Assembly: GCA_017512425.1 (NCBI GenBank)
Contig: JAFWGI010000005.1
Span: 434,001-498,000 of the forward strand
Origin: Hyphomicrobium sp.
Lineage (GTDB): Bacteria; Pseudomonadota; Alphaproteobacteria; Rhizobiales; Hyphomicrobiaceae
Direction: 5' to 3'
Length of the DNA: 64,000 nt
Part shown: piece after piece, positions 35,969-44,472 of the stretch
Numbering within the stretch: position 1 is the stretch's first letter
How the letters are laid out: each line of letters begins with the position of its first letter
Notes under the pieces: generated by a model
The model's database searches: none
What the model saw: the letters and a program-made list of their open reading frames with translations, nothing else
What the model was told of the DNA's origin: nothing
Position numbers and translations under genes: made by a program

Positions 35969-36625
35969 TTAGACTTTGGCGCGATAACCGAGGCCGCGAA
36001 CCGTCTCTATGCGGCCGCGTCCGATTTTTGAGCGCAGGTGGTGGATGTGAACCTCGACGGCATTACTGTCGACTTCCTCCTGCCAACCATAGAGCAATCG
36101 TTCGAGATCGGCTTTCGATTGGATGACGCCGGGGCGTTCGACGAGCGCCATCATCAGCGCAAATTCGCGCCGTGACAAATTGATCGGCGCGCCGTCCGCG
36201 ACAACGGTTTGTCGCTGAGGATCAATTTCCAAACCCTGCCATTGAATGGCGGGCGTCGCACGGCCAACGGCGCGCCGTCGCAATGCGCGAAGCCGGGCCG
36301 CGACTTCGTCGAGATCGAACGGTTTGCCGAGGTAGTCGTCGGCGCCTTCATCCAGCCCGCGAACCCGATCTGCGACCGTATCGCGTGCCGTCAGCAGAAG
36401 CACAGGAACAGCGTCATCGCGTCGGCGCAGTTCTCGCAGCACGTCGAATCCCGAGCCGTCGGGTAGCATGACGTCGAGGACAACGGCGTCAAAAGGCGTG
36501 GTTGCAAGTGCCGCCAGCGCATCGGCGCATGTATCGACCGCTTCAGCAGAAATGCCATGAAGACTGAGGCCGACCGTTAAGCCGTCCCGCAGAAGAGCAT
36601 CGTCTTCGACGACCAGAATGCGCAT
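35969..36625 (-). CDS. OmpR-family response regulator (PmrA/QseB-like)
   Basis: Two-component regulator, 218 aa from ATG 36625 (GAGAGG six bases upstream). The receiver has EDD at 7-9, phosphoacceptor Asp51 in LDVMLPDGSGF, LLLTARDT and the lysine in YLGKPFD. The winged helix shows LSRREFALMMALVERPG and VDSNAVEVHIHHLRSKIG, with RGLGYRAKV at the end. The sequence is of the PmrA/QseB/TctD type. It is divergent from its kinase, and two CTTAAG-type boxes in the locus are plausible binding sites. Confidence 0.93.
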   Translation of the reverse strand: MRILVVEDDALLRDGLTVGLSLHGISAEAVDTCADALAALATTPFDAVVLDVMLPDGSGFDVLRELRRRDDAVPVLLLTARDTVADRVRGLDEGADDYLGKPFDLDEVAARLRALRRRAVGRATPAIQWQGLEIDPQRQTVVADGAPINLSRREFALMMALVERPGVIQSKADLERLLYGWQEEVDSNAVEVHIHHLRSKIGRGRIETVRGLGYRAKV

Positions 36626-36688
36626 GAACGACCTCTCGCACGACGGCCCGTTTAAGCTGGAACCGTGCCGAAAATCCAGAGAAAACAG

Positions 36689-36707
36689 CCTTAAGCTTGA
36701 CTTAAGG
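36689..36707. promoter_or_regulatory. PmrA/QseB-like box in the regulator/kinase divergent region
   Basis: CCTTAAG-CTTGA-CTTAAGG: two CTTAAG half-sites with a five-base spacer (11-bp period), as in known PmrA and QseB boxes. It lies 64 bp upstream of the regulator gene and 57 bp upstream of the kinase gene. It probably controls both. Confidence 0.65.
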
Positions 36708-36763
36708 TGCGCGGTGTCCCGTGATCGGAAGATTGAGAGGCCGCGGAAAATGTTCGCATTGTC

Positions 36764-38182
36764 ATGACATCGATGACGGCACGACTTTATGGACTTCTTT
36801 TGGTGGCGACGAGCATCGTCTGGCTGTCTGGTATGGCGTGGATTTATTCCGGCAGCCGCAAGGAACTCGAACGCGTGCTCGATGCGCGCTTGGAAGAAGC
36901 CACCATTATGGTCGGCTCTCTGATCTCGAGTGCCGATGTGAAAGTGACGACCGGCGTCTCGGGAATACGCGTCGCGAAACAATCGACGCCAGTACAAACG
37001 ATCGAGTCGAAGTTCAAGTTGGCATGCCAAGTCTGGTCGATCGATGGGCAACTCGTTGGCAAGTCGAGCGAAGCGCCGGTGACGCAGCTGACCCACGTCA
37101 CGAGCGGATATTCCGATCAGACGATCGACGATACGCGCTGGCGCGTCTACGCGCGGGAAGATCGCGCGCGCGGCTTTCGTGTCCTCGTCGGTGACAGCAT
37201 CGCGCATCGTGAGCGCCTGGTGCGCGAATTGATCTGGGGGTTGGCTGGTCCCGGTCTTGTCGTGCTGTTCGTGCTCAGTGGACTGATTTGGCTTGCGATC
37301 CGTCGAGGCTTGGCGCCGTTGCGACGCTTGAGCGATGCCGTCGGCGGGCGCAACGCCGATGATTTAAGCCCGCTCGACATCGGCCGCAGTCCTGCAGAAG
37401 TGCGCCCTGTCGTCGATGGATTGAACGATTTGTTTCAGAAGGTCGTAGCGGCGCGCGAGCATGAACGCAGCGTCACCGCCTATGCGGCACACGAATTGCG
37501 CACGCCGTTGGCCGGTCTTCGCACGCAGGTTCAAATCGCGCTCGCAGCACCAGATACAGCGACGCGGGAAGCGGCATTAAAGAAGGCGATGACGGCGGCC
37601 GACCGCACGACGCGGATGGCGAAACAATTGCTCGCGTTGGCCCAGCTTGATGCGGCCGAAGCACAAGCGCCGCAAGAATGGATCGACGCAGGCGCGCGCT
37701 TGAAGGCGATTTGCGATGAGCTCAAATCGCAAAACAATCCGGCGCCCGCGGTGATTGATGACGCGCTCTTTGGCTGCAAGATCATGGCGAACCCGGACGC
37801 GTTCCACGTCGCGGCGCGTAATTTGATGGAGAATGCTATTCAGCATACGTCCGGCACCGCGCCTGTTCTGTGGGCGCTGTCGAATGCGGGCGACGAGACG
37901 GTCATTACGCTCGATGACAATGGCCCCGGCATTCCTCCTGAAGAACTCGACAAGGTCACGCAGCGCTTTTTCCGCGGCCGTCATAAGAGTTCGGTCGGCA
38001 GCGGGCTTGGATTGTCGATTGCAGAGACGGCTTTGCTGAAGGACGGAATGTCGCTGAGGCTGCTCAATCGGGGTGCAGGGAATGGGCTGCAAGCACAAAT
38101 CGTAATTGCAGCGAAGCGCGTATTGTCTGCGACGCGACCCAAAATGCAGTCCAGGAATGCAGAAATCGCAACGATCGGTTGA
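36764..38182 (+). CDS. Membrane sensor histidine kinase (QseC/PmrB-like)
   Basis: Partner of the divergent OmpR-family regulator, 472 aa. Helix 1 is LYGLLLVATSIVWLSGMAWIY. A periplasmic sensor of about 130 residues precedes helix 2 (LAGPGLVVLFVLSGLIWLAI) and a HAMP-like linker. Phosphoacceptor His243 sits in YAAHELRTPLAGLRTQ. The ATPase boxes are NLMENAIQHT, DDNGPGIPPEEL and GSGLGLSIAE. A second ATG at 36773 is a possible start. An RND efflux pair follows after 106 bases and may be its output. Confidence 0.92.
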   Translation: MTSMTARLYGLLLVATSIVWLSGMAWIYSGSRKELERVLDARLEEATIMVGSLISSADVKVTTGVSGIRVAKQSTPVQTIESKFKLACQVWSIDGQLVGKSSEAPVTQLTHVTSGYSDQTIDDTRWRVYAREDRARGFRVLVGDSIAHRERLVRELIWGLAGPGLVVLFVLSGLIWLAIRRGLAPLRRLSDAVGGRNADDLSPLDIGRSPAEVRPVVDGLNDLFQKVVAAREHERSVTAYAAHELRTPLAGLRTQVQIALAAPDTATREAALKKAMTAADRTTRMAKQLLALAQLDAAEAQAPQEWIDAGARLKAICDELKSQNNPAPAVIDDALFGCKIMANPDAFHVAARNLMENAIQHTSGTAPVLWALSNAGDETVITLDDNGPGIPPEELDKVTQRFFRGRHKSSVGSGLGLSIAETALLKDGMSLRLLNRGAGNGLQAQIVIAAKRVLSATRPKMQSRNAEIATIG

Positions 38183-38217
38183 TCAAAGTGACGCGTCCGG
38201 CACCACTGCCGGCCGGT

Positions 38218-38234
38218 CATAAGCTTCCCTTAAG
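38218..38234. promoter_or_regulatory. Second PmrA/QseB-like box, upstream of the RND permease
   Basis: CATAAG-CTTCC-CTTAAG: same half-site type and same five-base spacer as the box at 36689. It ends 54 bp before the RND permease start. The shared geometry suggests direct control of the pump by the neighbouring OmpR-family regulator. Confidence 0.6.
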
Positions 38235-38288
38235 ATTGCCGGTCTGTGTGTCGGACAGCGCCTTGCTTGGTGGGGATACAAAGGTCGA

Positions 38289-41200
38289 ATGTGGATTGTC
38301 CGTTACGCAATTAATCACCGTCACAGTATCGGCGTCCTGGCCATTCTGCTTTTGCTGCTTGGCGGCCTGTCGGCGCGCCGCATGTCGACGGACATCCTTC
38401 CCGCGGTCAACATCCCCGCGATCAATCTGATCTGGACGTATCAGGGCCTAAATCCGCAGGAAATGGCCAGCAAGCTCACATCCTTCAGTGAGCTCGCGAT
38501 TATGAACAACGTCGACAATCTGCGCGAAGTACGTTCTGAGACGATCAACGGCGTTGCGATTGTTCGTATTAGTTTTCAACCCGGCACCAACGTCACAACG
38601 GCGTTTACGCAGGTGACGTCGGTTAGTCAGACGATCCTTCGGCGTATGCCGCCGGGGACCAACCCGCCACTGATCGTGCCGTATGTGCCATCTAGCGTTC
38701 CGATCATTCAGCTCGTTTTGGCATCCGATACTCTGACCGACGGCGCGCTGTTCGATTACGCAAGGCTTCAACTGCGTGCTCAGATTCAATCCATTCGTGG
38801 GTTGCGTCTGTCGCTGCCCTATGGCGGCGCGTCGCGTCAGGTGATGATCGATTTAAAGCCTGAAGCGCTGCAGGCTTACGGCATTTCGCCGAGCGATATT
38901 GCGCGGGCGTCGTCAACGCAAAATTTGACGTTGCCGTCGGGCACGTTGCGCGTTGATACGCGCGAGATTGCCATAATGACCAATGCGAGCCCAGAAACAG
39001 TGGCGGCGTTTGCCGATCTGCCGCTGCGTTCGGTTGATGGCCGCGTCATCAAAGTTTCCGACGTGGCAAGCGTTCGCGATGGACAGGCCGTGCAGACCAA
39101 CATCGCGCGCCTCGATGGTCAGAACGCCGTCATCGTTTCTATCCTGAAGCTCGGCGATGCGTCGACGCTCGATATCATCCGTCAGATCCGCGAACGGCTG
39201 CCGGAGCTGCGCGCTGCGGCGCCAGAGGGCATTACGATTGCGCCGGTATTCGATCAGTCGGTGTTCGTCGAAAGCGCGATCAACAGCGTTATGGTTGAAG
39301 CTGTTATCGTCGGTCTTCTCGTTGCCCTTGTCGTGTTGATTTTCCTCGGCAGCTGGCGGTCTTCGGTGATCGTACTGATTTCGATCCCGCTTGCCTTGCT
39401 AGCGTCTATCGCGGGGCTATCGCTTTCGGGAAGCACATTCAACTTGATGACGCTCGGCGGTTTGATGCTCGCAATCGGCATTCTGGTCGACAATGCGCTC
39501 GTCGAGGTCGAGAACATCAACCGCAATCTTGATCTCGGTCACGGTCTGCGCGAGTCGGTCATGAAGAGCGCGAGCGAAGTCGCGTTCCCGGAGTTCGTCT
39601 CGACGCTTGCAATCTGTATCGTCTTCTCGCCGCTGTTCATGTTGACGGGCACGGCGGCGTTTGTCTTCGTGCCGTTGGCCCTGGCGGTCGTCTTTGCGAT
39701 GGCGGCATCGTATGTGCTTTCGCGTACGCTTGTGCCAACGCTCGCCACACTCCTGTTGTCGCCGGTCGCTCATGAACATGCGCCGGGGAACTGGTTTTCG
39801 CGTGGCGTTGACCGTTTTCTCGGATTTCTCGAGATGCTCGTGGCCGGCTTTGCAAAGCTGCAGTTGCGCTGGAAGCTGATCCCAATCCTAGGACTGGTCT
39901 TTGCGCTTTCTCTTGGCGCAGTTGCCGCGACGAAACTCGGCCGCGAATTCTTTCCCGAGACGGATGCCGGCATGATCCGGATTTATGCGCGAGCGCAAGC
40001 CGGAACGCGCCTCGAAGAGACCGCCCGGACCTTCGCAGACGTCCAGCGGGAGATACGCACGATTATTCCGGCAGCCGAGGTTGGCTTCATCGCCGAAAAT
40101 ATCGGCAGCCCTGAGCCGGTCAACCTCGCGTGGGTTGAGAGCGGTGTCATCGGTTCGTTCGATGGCGAGATTCTCGTGCAGCTGGCGGAAGATCACGCGC
40201 CGACCGCAAGCTACGTCGCGCGCATCCGGCAGATGTTCAGAGAAAAGTTCCCCGGCCTGACGATCTATTTCCGGCCAGCGGATGCCACCTCGCAAACGCT
40301 CGCGGGCGCCGCGCAAACCTCGATGGAAGTGCGCTTGATCGGACGCGACGGCTTAGGCAATGCTGAGATCGCGCGCGAGTTGATGGCCCGGATGCGAACC
40401 ATTCCCGGCGCAGTTGATGTCGCCTTAAAGCAGGTGCGCGATTTGCCGTCGTACTATCTGGAGATTGATCGTGTTCGCGCGCTGCAGATTGGCGTTACGC
40501 CGCAGGACGCGGCGACCGCGCTGCTTGCAGCGTTGGGCGCGTCGGGAACGGTTTCTCCGAGCTACTGGGCAGATCCCGTGCAAGGCGCGTCCTACACCGT
40601 TCAAGTCGTGGCGCCGCCTGTCAACCTGACGTCGCTGGAGCAGTTGCTGAATACGCCAGTTCGACCGTCTGCCGGCGGCGATCTTGTGTCGCTTCGGTCA
40701 TTCGCATCGCTGCAATTGCGGAACATACCGGCAAACATCGATCGCACCACGTTGCAACCGACGACCACGATCCTGGCGAATGTGCAGGATCGCGATCTCG
40801 GGAGCGTCTATCGCGACGTTATGGCGGTGGTTGAAAGTCTTAAGCCGCGCCTCAAGCCCGGAAATCGCTTCGACATCGCAGGCCAGGCACAGTCGATGGA
40901 TAGTGCATATTCCGAGATGCTTGGCGGCTTGTTGATGGCGTCGGTGTTCGTGTACCTCGTCATGGTCGTCAATTTCCAATCCTGGATCATGCCGCTCATT
41001 GCGATGGGTGGATTGCCGGTCGCCATTTCGGGTGCGCTGTTTGCGCTATTCGTAACCGGCACGCCGTTGTCAGTGCCGGCGCTCACGGGACTGATCATGG
41101 TCATCGGCGTATCAACGGCGAATAGCGTGCTTGTAACAAGCTTTGCGCGCGATCGACTGTTGGAGGGCATTGTGCCATCCGAGGCGGCGGTGGAGGCCGC

Positions 41201-41459
41201 GCAGACACGGCTTCGTCCAGTCTTGATGACGGCAACGGCGATGATTGTTGGCATTTTGCCGATGGCCATCGGACATGGTGAGGGTGGCGAGCAAAATGCT
41301 CCGCTCGGCCGGGCCGTCGTCGGCGGATTGATATTCGGCACCTGCGCGACGTTGACCCTCGTTCCATTCCTGTTTGCAACGCTTGCAAGGCAACGTCGAG
41401 GGAATTCGGCGCGAGAAGAGACTGCACCGACGTCCTCGTCTCTTGCAGCCGCAGAATGA
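38289..41459 (+). CDS. RND efflux permease
   Basis: Proton-driven inner-membrane pump, 1056 aa, the full length of AcrB-type transporters. The first helix (HRHSIGVLAILLLLLGGLSARRM) is followed by a large periplasmic porter loop and a central block of helices. Then come a second periplasmic loop and a final helix block (MVVNFQSWIMPLIAMGGLPVAISGALFALFVTGTPLSVPAL). The helix-4 proton-relay motif is VDNALVEVEN (Asp401-Asn402) where AcrB has two Asp. It is followed 14 bases later by an adaptor gene; no outer-membrane channel gene is present. Substrate unknown. Confidence 0.92.
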   Translation: MWIVRYAINHRHSIGVLAILLLLLGGLSARRMSTDILPAVNIPAINLIWTYQGLNPQEMASKLTSFSELAIMNNVDNLREVRSETINGVAIVRISFQPGTNVTTAFTQVTSVSQTILRRMPPGTNPPLIVPYVPSSVPIIQLVLASDTLTDGALFDYARLQLRAQIQSIRGLRLSLPYGGASRQVMIDLKPEALQAYGISPSDIARASSTQNLTLPSGTLRVDTREIAIMTNASPETVAAFADLPLRSVDGRVIKVSDVASVRDGQAVQTNIARLDGQNAVIVSILKLGDASTLDIIRQIRERLPELRAAAPEGITIAPVFDQSVFVESAINSVMVEAVIVGLLVALVVLIFLGSWRSSVIVLISIPLALLASIAGLSLSGSTFNLMTLGGLMLAIGILVDNALVEVENINRNLDLGHGLRESVMKSASEVAFPEFVSTLAICIVFSPLFMLTGTAAFVFVPLALAVVFAMAASYVLSRTLVPTLATLLLSPVAHEHAPGNWFSRGVDRFLGFLEMLVAGFAKLQLRWKLIPILGLVFALSLGAVAATKLGREFFPETDAGMIRIYARAQAGTRLEETARTFADVQREIRTIIPAAEVGFIAENIGSPEPVNLAWVESGVIGSFDGEILVQLAEDHAPTASYVARIRQMFREKFPGLTIYFRPADATSQTLAGAAQTSMEVRLIGRDGLGNAEIARELMARMRTIPGAVDVALKQVRDLPSYYLEIDRVRALQIGVTPQDAATALLAALGASGTVSPSYWADPVQGASYTVQVVAPPVNLTSLEQLLNTPVRPSAGGDLVSLRSFASLQLRNIPANIDRTTLQPTTTILANVQDRDLGSVYRDVMAVVESLKPRLKPGNRFDIAGQAQSMDSAYSEMLGGLLMASVFVYLVMVVNFQSWIMPLIAMGGLPVAISGALFALFVTGTPLSVPALTGLIMVIGVSTANSVLVTSFARDRLLEGIVPSEAAVEAAQTRLRPVLMTATAMIVGILPMAIGHGEGGEQNAPLGRAVVGGLIFGTCATLTLVPFLFATLARQRRGNSAREETAPTSSSLAAAE

Positions 41460-41473
41460 CTACGGAGAATTAG

Positions 41474-42655
41474 ATGAAACGCCTCGCCCTTGTTTGCTTC
41501 GCTACTGTCGCCGCCGGAGCGGCTGCCGTCGCCGGATTATCGTACTGGCGCGGAACGAATGTTCTCGCCGATGCGATGCAAAGTGCCGGGCTTTATTCTC
41601 CGGTGTTCGCGACTGAAGCGAAAAGCAACAAGCTTGCTTCCGTGCGTGTCGTGCGGCCCGAAAAGACACCTGGCGGATCGACGCTCACCTTGTCCGGACG
41701 TACCGCTCCTGCCGAGCAGGCGCTGATCTCATCGCGTGCAACGGGCGTCGTTGCTGAGCGTCGCGCGGATATTGGAGACCGGGTCAAGGCCGGTGACGTA
41801 TTGCTAACGATCGATGCACCGGAAGTGGAGCAGGAGCTGCAGCGCGCGAAGGCTGCGGTCGATCAGAACAAGGCGCGGCTTGAACTGGCACGCGTCAACC
41901 TTGGGCGTGCCGAAAACCTCGTCGGCAACGGCCACATCGCTGTTCAGACGGTTGATGAGCGCCGCGCCAACAAGATGATTGCTGAAGCAGACCTACAAGC
42001 CGCGATGGCCGAAGTGAAACGTCTGGAAGACGTGCGCGGCTTTCAAACCGTGCGTGCGCCGTTCGACGGTACAATCGTGGCGCGTCAAGTCGAACGCGGT
42101 GACAAGGTGTCCGCCGAGGGTGGTCAGCAAGGTACATATCTACTGCGGCTCGCGTCGCTAACGACGCTGAAAATTGAAATCGACGTTCCGCAGTCTTCAG
42201 CACTTCTTGTTCAACCCGGTGCAGAAGCCAAGGTCACATTCGCGGAACTGCCAGGTGAAAAGCGCGTCGCGCGCGTCATTCGGTCGGCCGGTTTGATCGA
42301 GCAAGCGTCGAACACGATGCGCGCAGAACTGTTGATGCCGAATGAAGACGGGCGCATCCCTGCAGGTCTCAATGGTCAGGTCGTCATAGAAATTCCGCAG
42401 CAGGCTGGGGCTGTCACGGTGCCGACCAACACGCTGCTGACCCGGGACGGCAAACAGATGGTTGCGCTGGTCGATAACGACAGCCGGGTCGTGCTGAAGG
42501 CCGTAAGTGTGGCGCGCGACCTCGGTGAGCGGATCGTCATCACCGCCGGTTTGACTGTAGACGACCGCGTCATCGTCAGCCCGAATGCGCTTCTGCGTCC
42601 GGGCGATCAGGTTGAGGTCACAGCGCCGACCGCACTCAAGGCCGTTCAGAAGTAA
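41474..42655 (+). CDS. RND efflux periplasmic adaptor (membrane fusion protein)
   Basis: Periplasmic adaptor for the preceding pump, 393 aa. It has an N-terminal anchor (LALVCFATVAAGAAAVAGLSYW) and the lipoyl half-motifs LISSRATGVVAERRADIGDRVKAGD and FQTVRAPFDGTIVARQVERGD. A coiled-coil hairpin lies between them (ELQRAKAAVDQNKARLELARVNLGRAENL), followed by the beta-barrel segment IDVPQSSALLVQPG. The gene order permease-adaptor is the reverse of acrAB. A ribosome site (GGAG) lies seven bases upstream of ATG. Confidence 0.92.
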   Translation: MKRLALVCFATVAAGAAAVAGLSYWRGTNVLADAMQSAGLYSPVFATEAKSNKLASVRVVRPEKTPGGSTLTLSGRTAPAEQALISSRATGVVAERRADIGDRVKAGDVLLTIDAPEVEQELQRAKAAVDQNKARLELARVNLGRAENLVGNGHIAVQTVDERRANKMIAEADLQAAMAEVKRLEDVRGFQTVRAPFDGTIVARQVERGDKVSAEGGQQGTYLLRLASLTTLKIEIDVPQSSALLVQPGAEAKVTFAELPGEKRVARVIRSAGLIEQASNTMRAELLMPNEDGRIPAGLNGQVVIEIPQQAGAVTVPTNTLLTRDGKQMVALVDNDSRVVLKAVSVARDLGERIVITAGLTVDDRVIVSPNALLRPGDQVEVTAPTALKAVQK

Positions 42656-42676
42656 GCGGCCGTCAATTTGTGGCGG

Positions 42677-43165
42677 TCATTCTGTATCGTCGCTTCGATT
42701 TACGAGAACGTTGGCGACGCGGGTGAACGGCTCCATGAGGCGCTTCTTGATCTCGGAGCTAAGGCCGACGCGGTCAATTGCAATTGACATACAATTGAGC
42801 CACGCGTCGCGCGCTTTCGGGCCAATGGCGACGTGCTCGTGCATGTAGCGGACGTCCGAGTGACCGTGATGCGTCACATAAAGCCTCGGTCCGCCAAGAA
42901 ATCCTGACATGAAGTCGAACTGCTCGATGCGCGAATGTGCGACGCCGTGGCCGCGCCGATGCAAGATGTGCAGTACGCTGCCTGCGTCTTCGAATTCGAC
43001 GATATCGTAGAACGTCTCGATGAGGTCGCGCAGACCTTTTTCACCGCCGATCAAATCATAGAGCGACGTTTCAGAAGTCCCCGCTGCGCCCGGTTCGCCG
43101 CGAACAATCCCGGGTTGTTGTCGTGTTTTGCTTGGTCTGTCGGAATGTGATGTGTTGCTGGCCAT
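42677..43165 (-). CDS. Group II-type truncated haemoglobin
   Basis: Small haem globin, 162 aa, with a disordered 35-residue N-terminal extension. The globin domain begins LYDLIGGEKGLRDLIETFYD and contains FMSGFLGGPRLYVTHHGHSDVRYMHEHVAIG followed by ARDAWLNCM. The glycine-rich GG-P-Y loop, the His of the F-helix region and the conserved Trp (G8) in DAWLNCM are typical of group II. Possible roles are oxygen or NO binding; none can be proved here. It lies downstream of the methylated-amine operon, separated from it by a terminator. Confidence 0.88.
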   Translation of the reverse strand: MASNTSHSDRPSKTRQQPGIVRGEPGAAGTSETSLYDLIGGEKGLRDLIETFYDIVEFEDAGSVLHILHRRGHGVAHSRIEQFDFMSGFLGGPRLYVTHHGHSDVRYMHEHVAIGPKARDAWLNCMSIAIDRVGLSSEIKKRLMEPFTRVANVLVNRSDDTE

Positions 43166-43225
43166 GTGAGCGGACCCAGTCTTATGCGCATTTCTGATCT
43201 AGCGCAGAATGCGCCTGCCTAAATA

Positions 43226-43259
43226 CAAAAGTGGCCGGAAACCTATGCGGTCTCCGGCC
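43226..43259 (-). terminator. Terminator after the methylated-amine operon
   Basis: Stem GGCCGGA / TCCGGCC (7 bp) with a 13-base loop. On the minus strand it is followed by CACTTTTGT. It lies 27 bases past the stop of the GcvT-like gene. The T run is short, so read-through into the globin gene is possible. Confidence 0.6.
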
Positions 43260-43285
43260 AAGTGGAGGTGTGCGAAACCGGGGAA

Positions 43286-44407
43286 TCAGCCGCGCACAGG
43301 TGGATGGGTTCTGAAGCGCATGGGGTCGTAAAACGGCATGCGCACAACAGTCGCTGGGAGTGTCTTATCGCCGTCCTTGATCTCGACGGCTGTGCCAAGG
43401 GCAGTGTGTGATGGAACGATCTGCGCCATAGCCAAAGACTTCATCAGGTGTTGGCTGAAGCAGGTGCTGGTCACGACGCCAACTTCCTTGCCGCCGGCGT
43501 AGATTTTTGCGCCTGGAGTCGCAGCGTCAGCAGAATCGACTTCCAATCCGGTGATGAAGGACCGCTCTTTTCCTTTGCTGGCCGCGAGTGCCGCCTTGCC
43601 GCGGAAGTCCGGCTTGCTGAGATCGACGGTCCAGTCAGCGCGAACTTCCCACGGTGTCGTATCGCCGTGCGGCATATCGAACGGGAAGAACAGAAGGCCG
43701 GATTCGACGCGAACGGTATCGAGGCAGGTCCAGGACGCCGGAACGACGCCTTTCGATTTGCCGGCTTCGAGGATCGCATCCCAGATAAACCCAGCGTCGG
43801 CGCGGCTTGTGAAGACTTCATAGCCGCGCTCGCCAGAGTAGCCGCCGCGTGCAAGCGTGACCGGCTTGCCGAACAACGTCGTCTTGACGTGCTTGAAGTA
43901 GCCGAGGCCCGCCAAATCAGCAGGCGTGTGCGGTGCCAGCACTTCAAGCGCGACCGGACCCTGCAGCGAGATGATGTGAACGTCATTGTCCGGTTCAACT
44001 TTGACGTTGAACTTCGGCGCGTACTCTCTCAGGGCTTCGTCGAAGACGCCGCCGCCGTGCGAGATGCGGTAGTCATTCGGGCCATTGATGTAGACGAGCA
44101 CGTCGTCGATCAGCGCGCCGGCGTCGTTGACGGTATTTGAGATATGTGAATCGCCGGGTTCCGCCTTGGAAACGTCTGTGGTCAGCAGATAGTTCAAGAA
44201 TTTCAGAGCGTCTGGGCCGGTGACATTGACGATACGCAGTCCCGTGACCTCAATCAGGCCGGCGCGGTAACGGGTCGCCGCGACTTCATCATAGGCATTC
44301 GTCGAATAGTTTTGCGGGATTGGCAGCGAGTTCCAAGATTGTGCAAGATCCGACCCGAGCGCGCGGTGGCGGCTTTCGAGCGCGGTGGTCCGGGTATTGG
44401 TCGACAT
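43286..44407 (-). CDS. GcvT-like aminomethyltransferase (folate-dependent), methylated-amine operon
   Basis: A 373-aa protein of the GcvT/YgfZ/dimethylglycine-dehydrogenase C-domain family; ATG 44407 has GGAGA upstream. Family motifs: LKFLNYLLTTDVSKAEPGD, NDAGALIDDVLVYIN (with the Asp that contacts tetrahydrofolate in GcvT), GGYSGERGYEVF, RVESGLLFFPFDM and DFRGKAAL. No gcvH or gcvP gene is near, so it is not part of a glycine cleavage operon. Next to an N-demethylase it most likely passes the released one-carbon unit to tetrahydrofolate, comparable to DmmD in marine dmmDABC loci (recalled, not checked). Confidence 0.82.
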   Translation of the reverse strand: MSTNTRTTALESRHRALGSDLAQSWNSLPIPQNYSTNAYDEVAATRYRAGLIEVTGLRIVNVTGPDALKFLNYLLTTDVSKAEPGDSHISNTVNDAGALIDDVLVYINGPNDYRISHGGGVFDEALREYAPKFNVKVEPDNDVHIISLQGPVALEVLAPHTPADLAGLGYFKHVKTTLFGKPVTLARGGYSGERGYEVFTSRADAGFIWDAILEAGKSKGVVPASWTCLDTVRVESGLLFFPFDMPHGDTTPWEVRADWTVDLSKPDFRGKAALAASKGKERSFITGLEVDSADAATPGAKIYAGGKEVGVVTSTCFSQHLMKSLAMAQIVPSHTALGTAVEIKDGDKTLPATVVRMPFYDPMRFRTHPPVRG

Positions 44408-44472
44408 CGACGTCTCCTCTAGTTTCGTTTGCTTGTTGGTGTGTTCTGTAATTTTCGGGGTTTGTCCGGTTA

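Noticed and set aside
43286..44407. Glycine cleavage system T protein (gcvT)
   Set aside because: No gcvH or gcvP gene is near, and the gene is the last member of a DUF3445/DmmA/reductase operon. A folate enzyme for formaldehyde capture fits better.
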